From Lachnospiraceae bacterium UBA1766 (GTDB taxonomy: Bacteria > Bacillota > Clostridia > Lachnospirales > Lachnospiraceae): a stretch of 15,476 nt of DNA. Shown in pieces: positions 5,013 through 12,017 of the stretch; the first letter of the stretch is position 1; each line of letters begins with the position of its first letter. Made by a program: the position numbers and the translations under genes. The stretch lies in assembly GCA_002314715.1 (NCBI GenBank), contig DCGY01000094.1, forward strand, positions 4,457 through 19,932. Reading direction: 5' to 3'. The notes below the pieces were generated by a model. It was given only the letters and a program-made list of their open reading frames with translations, was not told where the DNA came from and searched no databases.

Positions 5013-6292
5013 GTGAAGATATTCAGGAAACTGAAGTAAAAATACAAGAAAATACAGTAGAGAAGACCGAAGAAATCACAGAACAAACCACGGTAGAAAT
5101 TACAGCGGAAGATACAGAGGAAGTCGTGGAAGAAAATTCTGTGGAAAGTGCGGCAAAAGACGCGACGGAAGCGGTGAAGGACGAAATTTCGGATGAAATA
5201 CCAAAAAAGAAACGCAGGTTTTCGATTGGACGATACATCGGACAGTTTTTTCTTTTGCTGATTTCCATTGTGCTGGTTTGTTTTATCGGCCTATACTCGC
5301 TTATATATGTGATTTGCCATGGCCCTTCTCAGACCGCGGGAAATTTGTTTGTTTCTACGATTTTGGAGACCGGTGCCATGCAATTTCTGGCATCCTGGTA
5401 TTACAGTGAAGAGGAAATAATGGCCATTACCAATCAAAACAGTATGATAGGTACCGAGGAGAATGTGAATACAGAACTTGTGGTGCCCCAAAAGGGTGGC
5501 GCAGATATGGAAGGAGAGGCAGATTTTGACCTGAATGCCATTGAGATTTATGACGTGAATGGGCGTACCTTCGCGGCAAAAATGATGGTGGTAAACGATC
5601 CTTCCCGCGTAAAAGTTTCCACGATTTATCCCTGGTCGGACGAGAATCACAGCAAAAACGGTATCCCCCTGGAGGACCATGTAAAAAAAGGGGATAATAT
5701 CGGTGGTATTAATGCGGGAATTTACGTAAACGGGGGCCACTGGGGCGGAAGACCCAAGGGACTGGTGGTTTGTGAGGGAGAAATCCAGTTTAACGAGCCG
5801 GAACCGGGTGACGTAATGATTGGTTTTAATGAAGATAATATTTTGGTGATTCAGGCTACGGGAAACATGACGGCGAAGGAAGTGGAACAGCTGGTAAAGG
5901 ATGAGAAGATTCGGGATGCTGTTACCTTCAAGGATGAGATGAATAAGGACTCCAATCATTTCACTCAGCTGATTATTAATGGAAAAGCAAGAGAAATCAA
6001 CGGAAATGGAAGTGGCGCAAATCCAAGAACGGCAATCGGGCAAAGAGCGGATGGCGCAGTTTTATTGTTGGTGACCGACGGAAGAGGCGCCTCCGGACAT
6101 TTGGGGGCAACTGCGTCTGATTTATTATCCATCATGCAGCAATATGGTGCGGTTAATGCAGCCAATTTGGATGGTGGAAGTTCTTCTGCCATGTATTACG
6201 AAGATCATTATGAGATGAACAGCGTTACCCTAGTTTATTCCACTGACTCCTGGAATTTACCGACTACCTTGGTAGTGGAAAGGAGGGACTAA
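5009..6292 (+). CDS. Membrane-anchored phosphodiester glycosidase (NAGPA) domain protein
   Basis: The product has 427 residues. The TTG start at 5009 overlaps the CotH stop in TTGA and has GGAGGAA (4996-5002) six bases before it. Residues 1-64 are dominated by Glu, Thr and Val and are probably disordered in the cytoplasm. KKKRR (66-70) precedes a single membrane helix (about 79-103), so the rest should lie outside. The C-terminal half (about 175-427) fits the NAGPA family, named after the enzyme that removes GlcNAc from mannose 6-phosphate diesters. Visible motifs are GGINAGIYVNGGHWGGRPKG (232-251), NPRTAIG (338-344), DGRG (357-360) and NLDGGSSSAMY (386-396). The typical Asn, Arg and Asp residues are present, so a catalytic role is likely. 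Bacterial members are thought to act on phosphodiester-linked sugars of envelope polymers; the substrate here is not known. Translational coupling with the kinase suggests a joint task. Confidence 0.88.
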   Translation: MSEDIQETEVKIQENTVEKTEEITEQTTVEITAEDTEEVVEENSVESAAKDATEAVKDEISDEIPKKKRRFSIGRYIGQFFLLLISIVLVCFIGLYSLIYVICHGPSQTAGNLFVSTILETGAMQFLASWYYSEEEIMAITNQNSMIGTEENVNTELVVPQKGGADMEGEADFDLNAIEIYDVNGRTFAAKMMVVNDPSRVKVSTIYPWSDENHSKNGIPLEDHVKKGDNIGGINAGIYVNGGHWGGRPKGLVVCEGEIQFNEPEPGDVMIGFNEDNILVIQATGNMTAKEVEQLVKDEKIRDAVTFKDEMNKDSNHFTQLIINGKAREINGNGSGANPRTAIGQRADGAVLLLVTDGRGASGHLGATASDLLSIMQQYGAVNAANLDGGSSSAMYYEDHYEMNSVTLVYSTDSWNLPTTLVVERRD

Positions 6293-6294
6293 GT

Positions 6295-7443
6295 ATGGAA
6301 GAACAAAAAAAGACCAACTGGCGTGGCTTTTGGAAAGTGTATTTTGTTATTCTTCTGTTGTTAGCACTCTTTTGGGCGGCATTGATTTTCCGCGTTTACA
6401 ATTTACTGGAAGGTTATGAGCAGTCTCAACCCAAGTATTTAATGAATCACATTGTGGAGGTGGTAAAGTCCGGTGAGGTGGACCGTTACCTGAATTTTGA
6501 GGAATATGCCACGAAATTCGAATCCAAGGAAATGTGCCGGGAGGTTTTCAGAGAATACCTGGAAAACAAGGAGATTACGTATAGGCTTCTTTCCGAAAAT
6601 GTGGGAAATTACAGTCAAACCTACGGACTCTATGCGGATGATGTAAAAATAGCGGATGTGATTCTTGGAGAATACAATGTACGTACGATTTTATCGTTCT
6701 TCTCTATCGGGGATTGGACAATGGAATCGGCATTTTTTGATTATCCCGAGGAACGAAATGCAGTTCAGATTTCAGTCCCAAGTATTTATACTGTGACGGT
6801 AAATGGAGTAGAATTGACCGAAAAGGAATATCTATCCCAACCGGAGAAAATGACTCAATTTCAGTATGTGGAGGAGTATACCACGAACGTTCCAAAGATG
6901 GTTACTTATCGGGTGGAAGGCTTTATGGACAAGCCGAATATTCAGGTGCTGGATTTGGACGGACGGGCAATTGACATAAAAGAGACCTGGGACAATGGGG
7001 AAGCATTGCTTACCATGAATGATTTTGTAACAGAGGATATGGATTCGGATTTGATGCAAATGGCATTGGACAATGCGATTCGTTACTCCAATTACTTCAC
7101 CAGAGATTTGGAAGGGGCACGCAAAAGCGTGGAACCGATTGCGGATATGTTTCCGGAAGGCTCTTATTTCCTGGAGATTGCAGATCAGTACAGACGCAGG
7201 GATATGTGGATGTTTAATTCTCATAAGACACCGGTATTTTCCAACGAACAGGTAAATAATTATGTTCGATATTCCGATGAGTTGTTTTCTTGCGAGGTTT
7301 CTTTCCAAAAGGAAATGCTTCTCACACAGACCAGGACAATTCGAAGAGATTCCAGCAACACCAAGTTTTTTTATGGCCTGATGGATGGAGAATGGAAGAT
7401 TTTTGATATTATTTCACTGGTTTCGGAAACGATTGAGGAGTAG
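6295..7443 (+). CDS. Single-pass membrane protein of unknown function, third gene of the CotH operon
   Basis: The product has 382 residues. ATG 6295 lies two bases after the previous stop, and AAGGAGGG (6280-6287) provides a strong ribosome site inside the end of the glycosidase gene. A basic segment (5-14) precedes one membrane helix (about 15-33), after which roughly 350 residues should lie outside. Residues 45-150 are rich in aromatic and charged residues and look like an alpha/beta domain of the NTF2-like kind; 160-220 look like beta strands around TVTVNG (166-171); 245-300 are probably helical. I do not recognise the family, and no catalytic motif stands out. Its place at the end of a tightly packed operon suggests an accessory, anchor or substrate-binding part of the CotH/NAGPA pathway. 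No clear terminator follows the stop codon. Confidence 0.82.
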   Translation: MEEQKKTNWRGFWKVYFVILLLLALFWAALIFRVYNLLEGYEQSQPKYLMNHIVEVVKSGEVDRYLNFEEYATKFESKEMCREVFREYLENKEITYRLLSENVGNYSQTYGLYADDVKIADVILGEYNVRTILSFFSIGDWTMESAFFDYPEERNAVQISVPSIYTVTVNGVELTEKEYLSQPEKMTQFQYVEEYTTNVPKMVTYRVEGFMDKPNIQVLDLDGRAIDIKETWDNGEALLTMNDFVTEDMDSDLMQMALDNAIRYSNYFTRDLEGARKSVEPIADMFPEGSYFLEIADQYRRRDMWMFNSHKTPVFSNEQVNNYVRYSDELFSCEVSFQKEMLLTQTRTIRRDSSNTKFFYGLMDGEWKIFDIISLVSETIEE

Positions 7444-7462
7444 CATTGCAAAAACGGAAGGA

Positions 7463-7491
7463 TTGTGTTACACTATTATGTAGGATAGTAT
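7463..7491 (+). promoter_or_regulatory. Weak promoter candidate for the FliD-like gene
   Basis: TTGTGT (7463-7468) and TAGTAT (7486-7491) have a 17-base spacer but only partial matches to consensus. GCCGATTT at 7502-7509 resembles the -10 half of a sigma-28 promoter, yet no TAAA stands at the right distance. Which one, if any, is used is open. Confidence 0.25.
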
Positions 7492-7545
7492 AGGCACGGA
7501 TGCCGATTTTGTTACAGACATTTGGGATACAAGGAGGTAAAAGGT

Positions 7546-8262
7546 ATGGGTATCAGTATTAATGTGAATACGAAACAGGATTATTCCTATTTGTTTTCTT
7601 CTTTAAATAAAAGTGATTCCACCGGAATGAGCAGCTTGCTTGGGGATTATGCAAGCATTAAAAACGGTAGTTATGGCAAGCTTATGAAAGCTTACTATAA
7701 AGGAAATGCAAAAGATGAAGTAAATACTTTGGCTAAGAAGAATTCTACAGATGTAAAGCAGACCCAGGAAGTGAAAAATCTGACCAAGGTTTCTGCCAAC
7801 ACGGATGCGCTTAAAACTTCTGCCGACAAATTGTTGGAAAAGGGAAGCGATTCCGTTTACGAGAAGTCTGCCGAAGATATTTATCAGGCAGTAAGCGATT
7901 TCGTAAAGGATTATAATTCTGTAGTTTCTTCTGCGGAGGATATCAATGACAGCTTAACGATTAATCGTGTGGGCTCCATGGAATCCAATACAACTTTGTA
8001 TGCGAAGCAGCTTGCAAATGTGGGAATTACCGTGAAGTCGGACAATACACTTGCAATTGACAAAGATGCATTTTTACAGGCCGATATGAAGCAGGTTCAG
8101 TCCTTATTCCAGGGGGCAGGTTCCTTTGGCTATCAAACCTCAGCACAGGCTTCTTTGATTGATTATGCGGCAGATCATGCGGCAAATCAGAACAGCACCT
8201 ATACCCAGAGTGGACTTTTTAACAGCAGTTCCACCGGTAATCTTTTTAACAGTTATTTTTAG
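7546..8262 (+). CDS. Protein resembling the C-terminal part of flagellar cap protein FliD
   Basis: The product has 238 residues. ATG 7546 is chosen because AAGGAGG (7531-7537) lies eight bases before it; an in-frame ATG at 7522 precedes that site. It has no signal peptide or membrane segment. It is rich in Ser, Asn, Asp and Lys and has no cysteine, as is common in axial flagellar proteins. Residues 110-190 follow the C-terminal pattern of FliD: a helix with FVKDYNSVVS (119-128), then LANVGITVKSDNTLAIDKDA (156-175) and QVQSLF (183-188). The N-terminal 100 residues do not look like the FliD N-terminal domain, and FliD itself is usually over 400 residues. It is therefore a short FliD-C-like protein of unknown role, perhaps an exported or motility-linked factor. 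It stands alone here; no terminator separates it from the tRNA-Leu downstream. Confidence 0.75.
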   Translation: MGISINVNTKQDYSYLFSSLNKSDSTGMSSLLGDYASIKNGSYGKLMKAYYKGNAKDEVNTLAKKNSTDVKQTQEVKNLTKVSANTDALKTSADKLLEKGSDSVYEKSAEDIYQAVSDFVKDYNSVVSSAEDINDSLTINRVGSMESNTTLYAKQLANVGITVKSDNTLAIDKDAFLQADMKQVQSLFQGAGSFGYQTSAQASLIDYAADHAANQNSTYTQSGLFNSSSTGNLFNSYF

Positions 8263-8275
8263 GTTGAGAAAAGTA

Positions 8276-8304
8276 TTGACAATTGTGTGAAAAACAGATA
8301 CAAT
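8276..8304 (+). promoter_or_regulatory. Consensus sigma-A promoter of tRNA-Leu
   Basis: A perfect TTGACA (8276-8281) and TACAAT (8299-8304) are separated by exactly 17 bases. Transcription would start around 8311, five bases before the mature tRNA end. Confidence 0.9.
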
Positions 8305-8315
8305 ACTTTTTGTTC

Positions 8316-8399
8316 GCAGGAATGGCGGAATTGGCAGACGCGCACGGTTCAGGTCCGTGTGATAGCAATATCATGAGGGTTCAAGTCCCTTTTCCTGCA
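8316..8399 (+). tRNA. tRNA-Leu (anticodon CAG)
   Basis: GCAGGAA (8316-8322) pairs with TTCCTGC (8392-8398), and A8399 is the discriminator. The D-arm follows the usual Leu pattern. The anticodon stem CACGG/CCGTG (8343-8347, 8355-8359) encloses the loop with anticodon CAG at 8350-8352, reading CUG. A long variable arm (about 8360-8375) marks a class II tRNA, and A at the discriminator fits leucine. The T-loop is TTCAAGT. CCA is not encoded and must be added by nucleotidyltransferase. Confidence 0.97.
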
Positions 8400-8401
8400 T
8401 G

Positions 8402-8435
8402 GAAAGTCAGACAGGTTTGTCTGGCTTTCTTTTTG
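8402..8435 (+). terminator. Rho-independent terminator after tRNA-Leu
   Basis: A 12-bp stem (8402-8413 with 8418-8429, one G-U pair) with loop GGTT is followed by a T-rich tail (8430-8434). Its CAGAC/GTCTGG core is shared with the terminator after the first tRNA. Confidence 0.88.
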
Positions 8436-8462
8436 TTTTCGATTTCTTTTCGAAAGAATTTA

Positions 8463-8471
8463 TGATATAAT
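8463..8471 (+). promoter_or_regulatory. Extended -10 promoter of the chemoreceptor gene
   Basis: TGATATAAT (8463-8471) is a perfect extended -10. The -35 region is poor, which is tolerated with an extended -10. The predicted leader is about 30 bases. There is no flagellar sigma-28 signature. Confidence 0.65.
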
Positions 8472-8506
8472 GCAGACAGAAATCTTTTTCGCAGGGAGGA
8501 TTCTGA

Positions 8507-9934
8507 ATGGATACAAAAAAAGGACCCTTAAAAGGGGATGCGCTGGTTAACAAGGTTGTATTAATTGTTATGGAAATCATAAATACGGCATTGATTTTCG
8601 GTTATATATCGGATTTCCTTACCGGTACTTCCACATTATTGTATTTTGTGATTTTTGAGATTGCCGCAATCTCTACATTTTTCCTGGTGCCTATTGCTTA
8701 CAAGTTATGGCCGGTGAAGATGAAATATATTGCCCTGGTCTGTTTTGCGGTTGTCTATACCATTGGTTGTATGGGGGCGCATGTGGACGTGGCCTTTGTA
8801 ATGGTATTTCCCATAGCCGTTATATTTGTATTATATTATGACTATAAACTGATTCGGATTCTGACTATGGTGTTTGGTGTTGTGTGTACTCTGGACATTC
8901 TGGTAATCCTATTTGTCTTGAAAAGATTGCATTCCGGTGTGGAGATTAACTCCTCCGTACTTTTGATGGAGTTTTTGGGAACCATTATTTTCCTGATTGC
9001 GGTTCGTGTGGTAACCAAGATTTCCATTCAGAACAACAATGAAAAGATTGAAACGATTCAAGCCGTAGCAGAAAAGGTAAATGCGTCCATTAAGAATATC
9101 AATGTTGAAATTGTTCAATTGGATGAATCTGCCAAGGTTGTAAAGAATGCCATGGAAGAAATTAACAGCGGTGTGGGAAATGCAGCGGAAGCGGTTCAGC
9201 ACCAGTTGGTACAGACGGAGGCGATTCAGGATCGTATTGAGAGTGTACAGGCAGCAGCCGGCAGTATTTCCGATAATATTGCAAGTACCCTTTCTTCGGT
9301 AGAAGCAGGTAATCGTGAGGTAACCACACTGGTATCGCAGGCAGATACCTCTGTAGAAATCAGCAATAAGGTTACCAAAGATTTGTCTGAACTTCGGGAA
9401 CGTGTGGAGGCAATGCGTTCCATTACAAAGATTATTGAGAACATTGCATTTCAAACCAATATTATGGCTTTAAACGCCAATGTGGAAGCGGCCAGAGCAG
9501 GTGAGGCGGGACTTGGATTTGCGGTGGTTGCTACCGAGATTTCCAATATGTCGGCCAAGACCAAACAGGCTACCGATGATATCGCGGAACTGATTTCCAA
9601 TGCGGAGAAATCCCTGAAGGAATTAATGCAATCCATCGAAGAAATGAGCGCTGTGATTCTTTCGGAGAAAACCCAAACAACTCAGACGACAGAGGTGTTC
9701 TCCGATATTCAGAAGAGTACGGTTGAGGTAAGGGAGTACTTAAATCAGTTTATGCAGTATATTTCCGGTTTGACCGAGGCAAATCGTGAGATTGTTCAGT
9801 CCGTGCAGACGATTTCCGCAGCGACCGAGCAGGTGAATGCTCTGACCAATGAGGCCATGAATATGGAAGGAAACAATGCTATGGCAGTACAAAGTATTGC
9901 AAAGCAGGTTGGAGAGTTGGCCAATACACAGTAA
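8507..9934 (+). CDS. Methyl-accepting chemotaxis protein with multi-pass membrane sensor
   Basis: The product has 475 residues, and GGGAGGA (8494-8500) lies six bases before ATG 8507. Residues about 14-170 contain roughly six hydrophobic segments (near 14-34, 42-62, 72-90, 94-110, 116-138 and 150-170) with very short loops. Sensing is therefore likely within or at the membrane; the usual large periplasmic ligand domain is absent. Residues 180-460 are a long coiled-coil signalling hairpin. Its tip (about 306-345) carries the conserved CheA/CheW contact sequence including IAFQTNIMALNANVEAARAGE (313-333, interrupted here only by naming) and GFAVVATEI (337-345). No clear HAMP linker is seen between membrane part and coiled coil, and there is no CheR-binding pentapeptide at the C-terminus. 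The signal is unknown. The gene is monocistronic, with its own promoter and terminator, and implies that the organism has a chemotaxis system elsewhere. Confidence 0.93.
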   Translation: MDTKKGPLKGDALVNKVVLIVMEIINTALIFGYISDFLTGTSTLLYFVIFEIAAISTFFLVPIAYKLWPVKMKYIALVCFAVVYTIGCMGAHVDVAFVMVFPIAVIFVLYYDYKLIRILTMVFGVVCTLDILVILFVLKRLHSGVEINSSVLLMEFLGTIIFLIAVRVVTKISIQNNNEKIETIQAVAEKVNASIKNINVEIVQLDESAKVVKNAMEEINSGVGNAAEAVQHQLVQTEAIQDRIESVQAAAGSISDNIASTLSSVEAGNREVTTLVSQADTSVEISNKVTKDLSELRERVEAMRSITKIIENIAFQTNIMALNANVEAARAGEAGLGFAVVATEISNMSAKTKQATDDIAELISNAEKSLKELMQSIEEMSAVILSEKTQTTQTTEVFSDIQKSTVEVREYLNQFMQYISGLTEANREIVQSVQTISAATEQVNALTNEAMNMEGNNAMAVQSIAKQVGELANTQ

Positions 9935-9936
9935 TT

Positions 9937-9954
9937 CAATAGCTTTTTCTATTG
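9937..9954 (+). other. Small hairpin before the chemoreceptor terminator
   Basis: CAATAG (9937-9942) pairs with CTATTG (9949-9954) around a T-rich loop directly after the stop codon. It shares its last base with the main terminator stem and probably only adds to 3' end structure. Confidence 0.35.
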
Positions 9955-9983
9955 GGAGTGGTTGAAAGACCACTCCCTTTTTT
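9954..9983 (+). terminator. Rho-independent terminator of the chemoreceptor gene
   Basis: GGGAGTGGT (9954-9962) pairs perfectly with ACCACTCCC (9969-9977), loop of six bases, followed by six T (9978-9983). The promoter of the next gene is built into the same DNA. Confidence 0.93.
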
Positions 9984-9991
9984 GCTATAAT
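9962..9991 (+). promoter_or_regulatory. Promoter of the methyltransferase gene, interleaved with the terminator
   Basis: TTGAAA (9962-9967) lies in the terminator loop and TATAAT (9986-9991) directly after the T-tract, 18 bases apart. TG at 9983-9984 gives an extended -10. The leader would be about 40 bases. Confidence 0.75.
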
Positions 9992-10037
9992 GGAGTATTG
10001 ATATGTATGACGGAAATGGGTTAGAAGGACGGTTTTC

Positions 10038-10841
10038 ATGGATAAAATAGAAAAATATTATAATAAATTTAACGAAGAGAAACGTTTGGATACCAGACAT
10101 GGGCAAATGGAGTACCGTGTTACAATGCATTACATAGAACGGTGTCTGGAGACGGTCCGGAAGGAACGGAATCCAAAGGAGAAGAAGGACATTCAAATCC
10201 TTGATATCGGCGCCGGTACGGGTAGATACAGTGTGCCATTATGTGAGGCAGGATATTCTGTGACAGCGGTGGAGCTGGTGAAATACAACCTGGGTATTCT
10301 AAAAAAGAAAAGCAGTCAGGTGGTGGCTATGCAGGGAAATGCGCTTCGGTTAAAAAAATTGCAGGATAACACCTTTGATGTGACACTGTTATTTGGACCT
10401 ATGTACCATTTAATGACTTTTGAGGAGAAACTGCAGGCCCTTAAGGAAGCCAAGCGTGTTACCAAGCCGGGAGGATATATTCTTGTGGCATATATTATGA
10501 ATGAGTATGCTGTAATGGTTTATGGTGTACAGGAAAATCAACTGAAAGCCAGCAAGGAGAATGGGCTTTTGGACGAACACTTCCATACAGTACCCCATGA
10601 AGAAAGCCTTTATGATTTTGTACGACTCGAAGATATAAATTCTTTGACAGAGCAAGCGCAGTTGGAACGGGTTACCATTCTTTCACCGGATGGACCGGTA
10701 AATTATATGCGTCCTTTTGTAAACAAATTGGATGAAGAAAGTTTTGAACTTTTGGTGCAGTATCAAATGATGACCTGTGAGCGGCAGGATTTAATCGGAG
10801 CCGGTGCGCATACGGTAGATATTTTAAGAAAGAACGGATGA
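10038..10841 (+). CDS. Class I SAM-dependent methyltransferase
   Basis: The product has 267 residues. AGAAGGA (10023-10029) lies eight bases before ATG 10038. After about 50 residues of helical N-terminus, motif I is clear: ILDIGAGTGRYS (54-65), the glycine-rich SAM-binding loop. The acidic residue at the end of strand 2 is E79 (VTAVEL), and motif IV is the strand VTLLFGPMYHL (115-125), with a family-like post-I region NALRL (101-105). KPGGYILVAY follows around 147-156. The C-terminal 100 residues probably form the substrate lid. The Rossmann core resembles small-molecule methyltransferases of the Methyltransf_11/25 type rather than RNA or DNA enzymes, since no NPPY-like motif is seen. The substrate is unknown. 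The next gene begins 23 bases after the stop, so the two are probably cotranscribed. Confidence 0.88.
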   Translation: MDKIEKYYNKFNEEKRLDTRHGQMEYRVTMHYIERCLETVRKERNPKEKKDIQILDIGAGTGRYSVPLCEAGYSVTAVELVKYNLGILKKKSSQVVAMQGNALRLKKLQDNTFDVTLLFGPMYHLMTFEEKLQALKEAKRVTKPGGYILVAYIMNEYAVMVYGVQENQLKASKENGLLDEHFHTVPHEESLYDFVRLEDINSLTEQAQLERVTILSPDGPVNYMRPFVNKLDEESFELLVQYQMMTCERQDLIGAGAHTVDILRKNG

Positions 10842-10864
10842 AATACATGAAGTAGGGGTGGCTT

Positions 10865-11827
10865 ATGGAACAGGGAAGTCTGGCGGAACAGTATTTGAAT
10901 CGGGCTGTTTTAAAGATGGTAAAAGCATCGAAAGAAAAGGCAGAGGTGGGGCCGGGAATTGGCAACGATTATGCCTGCGTAGATGACCGAATTTTGGCGG
11001 ATGGATTTGGTGTGACTCCGGAGATTGCCTGGTACAAGGCATGGAATAATCTGCTTTGCTCCCTGGGAACGGGAATCGGTGCAAGAGTGACATACCTTTT
11101 GCCAAAGCACATCAAGGAGTCGCAGATTCGAGATTACACAGAGCGTATCGCAAAGTTGGCAGAGGTAAGTGGCATAGCTCTTTTGGGAGGGCATTCTCAG
11201 GTTTCGGAAGGCTTTCGGGAACCACAATTTCTGGTGCATATGCTGGGACGAAAGGGAACTTTTGTGCCAAACAAAAAGGCAATTAAGCCCGGTTGCGACC
11301 TGGTGATGGTGGGTAAAACCGGAATCTTGGGCACAAATCTGCTATTGGAAAAATATAAAGACAAGCAAATGAAAAAATATGCCCCCCGTTTTTTGGAGGA
11401 GGCAGCATTTTCGCAGGAGGATTATTCGATTGCAGAGGCGGTTAAGGAATTGCAATCGGCTATGGGGGATATTTATTACCTGCATGATGTTTCCTGTGGC
11501 GGGATATATACCGCATTATGGCAGCTGGGAGTATGGTCAGGGAAAGGCTTTTTGGTAGATAACCGAAGGATTCCCATTGCCCAGGCCACGGTAGAAATTT
11601 GCGAATGCTTTCAGGTAAATCCATATTATTTGGATGGGACGGGAGCATTGCTTTTCCTCTGTAAACAGGGACGTGCCATTGCAGAAAAAATGCGAAAGGC
11701 GGGATTGGAGGCATCGGTGATCGGAGAAATCACGGAGCAAAAAGAAAAATTGGTGGAATTCGCCGAGGGAGAATTCAGAACGTTGTCTCCGGAAGGATGC
11801 GATTCCATTTATCAGGACTTTTCGTGA
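10865..11827 (+). CDS. AIR synthase-related (PurM/HypE/ThiL-like) protein
   Basis: The product has 320 residues, starting at ATG 10865 behind AGGGGTGG (10854-10861). Features of the AIR synthase superfamily are GPGIGNDYACV (29-39) at the start, LLGGHSQVSEG (106-116), KPGCDLVMVGKTGILGT (141-157), the glycine-rich DVSCGGIYTALWQLG (208-222) and YYLDGTGALLFLC (254-266). Members bind ATP at a dimer interface and phosphorylate or cyclise small molecules, or activate carboxamide groups. The layout is closest to HypE and related proteins, but the C-terminal Cys tail of HypE is missing: the protein ends SIYQDFS. No hydrogenase, purine or thiamine genes are nearby. I therefore give the superfamily only. 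It is probably in one operon with the methyltransferase, which suggests a shared metabolite, but this is inference. Confidence 0.82.
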   Translation: MEQGSLAEQYLNRAVLKMVKASKEKAEVGPGIGNDYACVDDRILADGFGVTPEIAWYKAWNNLLCSLGTGIGARVTYLLPKHIKESQIRDYTERIAKLAEVSGIALLGGHSQVSEGFREPQFLVHMLGRKGTFVPNKKAIKPGCDLVMVGKTGILGTNLLLEKYKDKQMKKYAPRFLEEAAFSQEDYSIAEAVKELQSAMGDIYYLHDVSCGGIYTALWQLGVWSGKGFLVDNRRIPIAQATVEICECFQVNPYYLDGTGALLFLCKQGRAIAEKMRKAGLEASVIGEITEQKEKLVEFAEGEFRTLSPEGCDSIYQDFS

Positions 11828-11861
11828 CGAAAATTTCGCTATCACAATTCCCTTCGGAATT
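11819..11861 (+). other. Hairpins at the end of the AIR synthase-related gene
   Basis: TTTTCG (11819-11824) pairs with CGAAAA (11828-11833) around the TGA stop. A second stem, AATTCC (11846-11851) with GGAATT (11856-11861), follows. Neither is followed by a proper T-tract. The rest of the 190-base gap to dgt is AT-rich, and I see no riboswitch or clear promoter in it. Confidence 0.35.
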
Positions 11862-12017
11862 CAAACCAGAAGTTAGTTTTGCAATCAACTTACTTCAATT
11901 TTTTTAAAACAAAAAAAGGAATTTCGTATATTTGACAGAATAATATAAGTAGAGTGCTTTGGTATCATAAGAAAAAGAAGATTTAATTGACATTTTGTCG
12001 GAAATGGATGAGATACT

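Noticed and set aside
5023..6192. Long frames on the - strand opposite the glycosidase gene and similar ones opposite other genes
   Set aside because: They lack ribosome sites, lie wholly inside well-supported genes and translate to sequences without recognisable domains.
6884..6893. CGAACGTTCC as a second LexA box
   Set aside because: The half-sites lack the four-base spacer and the site lies inside a coding region.
7546..8262. Calling the gene fliD
   Set aside because: Only the C-terminal pattern is similar; the FliD N-terminal domain is missing and the length is about half.
8283..8465. A 60-codon frame on the + strand across the tRNA-Leu
   Set aside because: Its translation is the familiar artefact of reading through a tRNA-Leu gene; the tRNA structure, promoter and terminator explain the sequence.
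10865..11827. Naming the AIR synthase-related gene hypE, purM or thiL
   Set aside because: The HypE C-terminal Cys is missing and there is no pathway context; only the superfamily is supported.
11932..11992. TTGACA boxes at 11932 and 11987 as promoters of dgt
   Set aside because: No -10 box stands at 16-18 bases from either; the nearest candidates are 21 or more bases away.
11828..12017. Riboswitch or small RNA in the 190-base gap before dgt
   Set aside because: Only short unrelated hairpins are visible; no conserved riboswitch core, promoter-terminator pair or ligand-type structure is recognisable.
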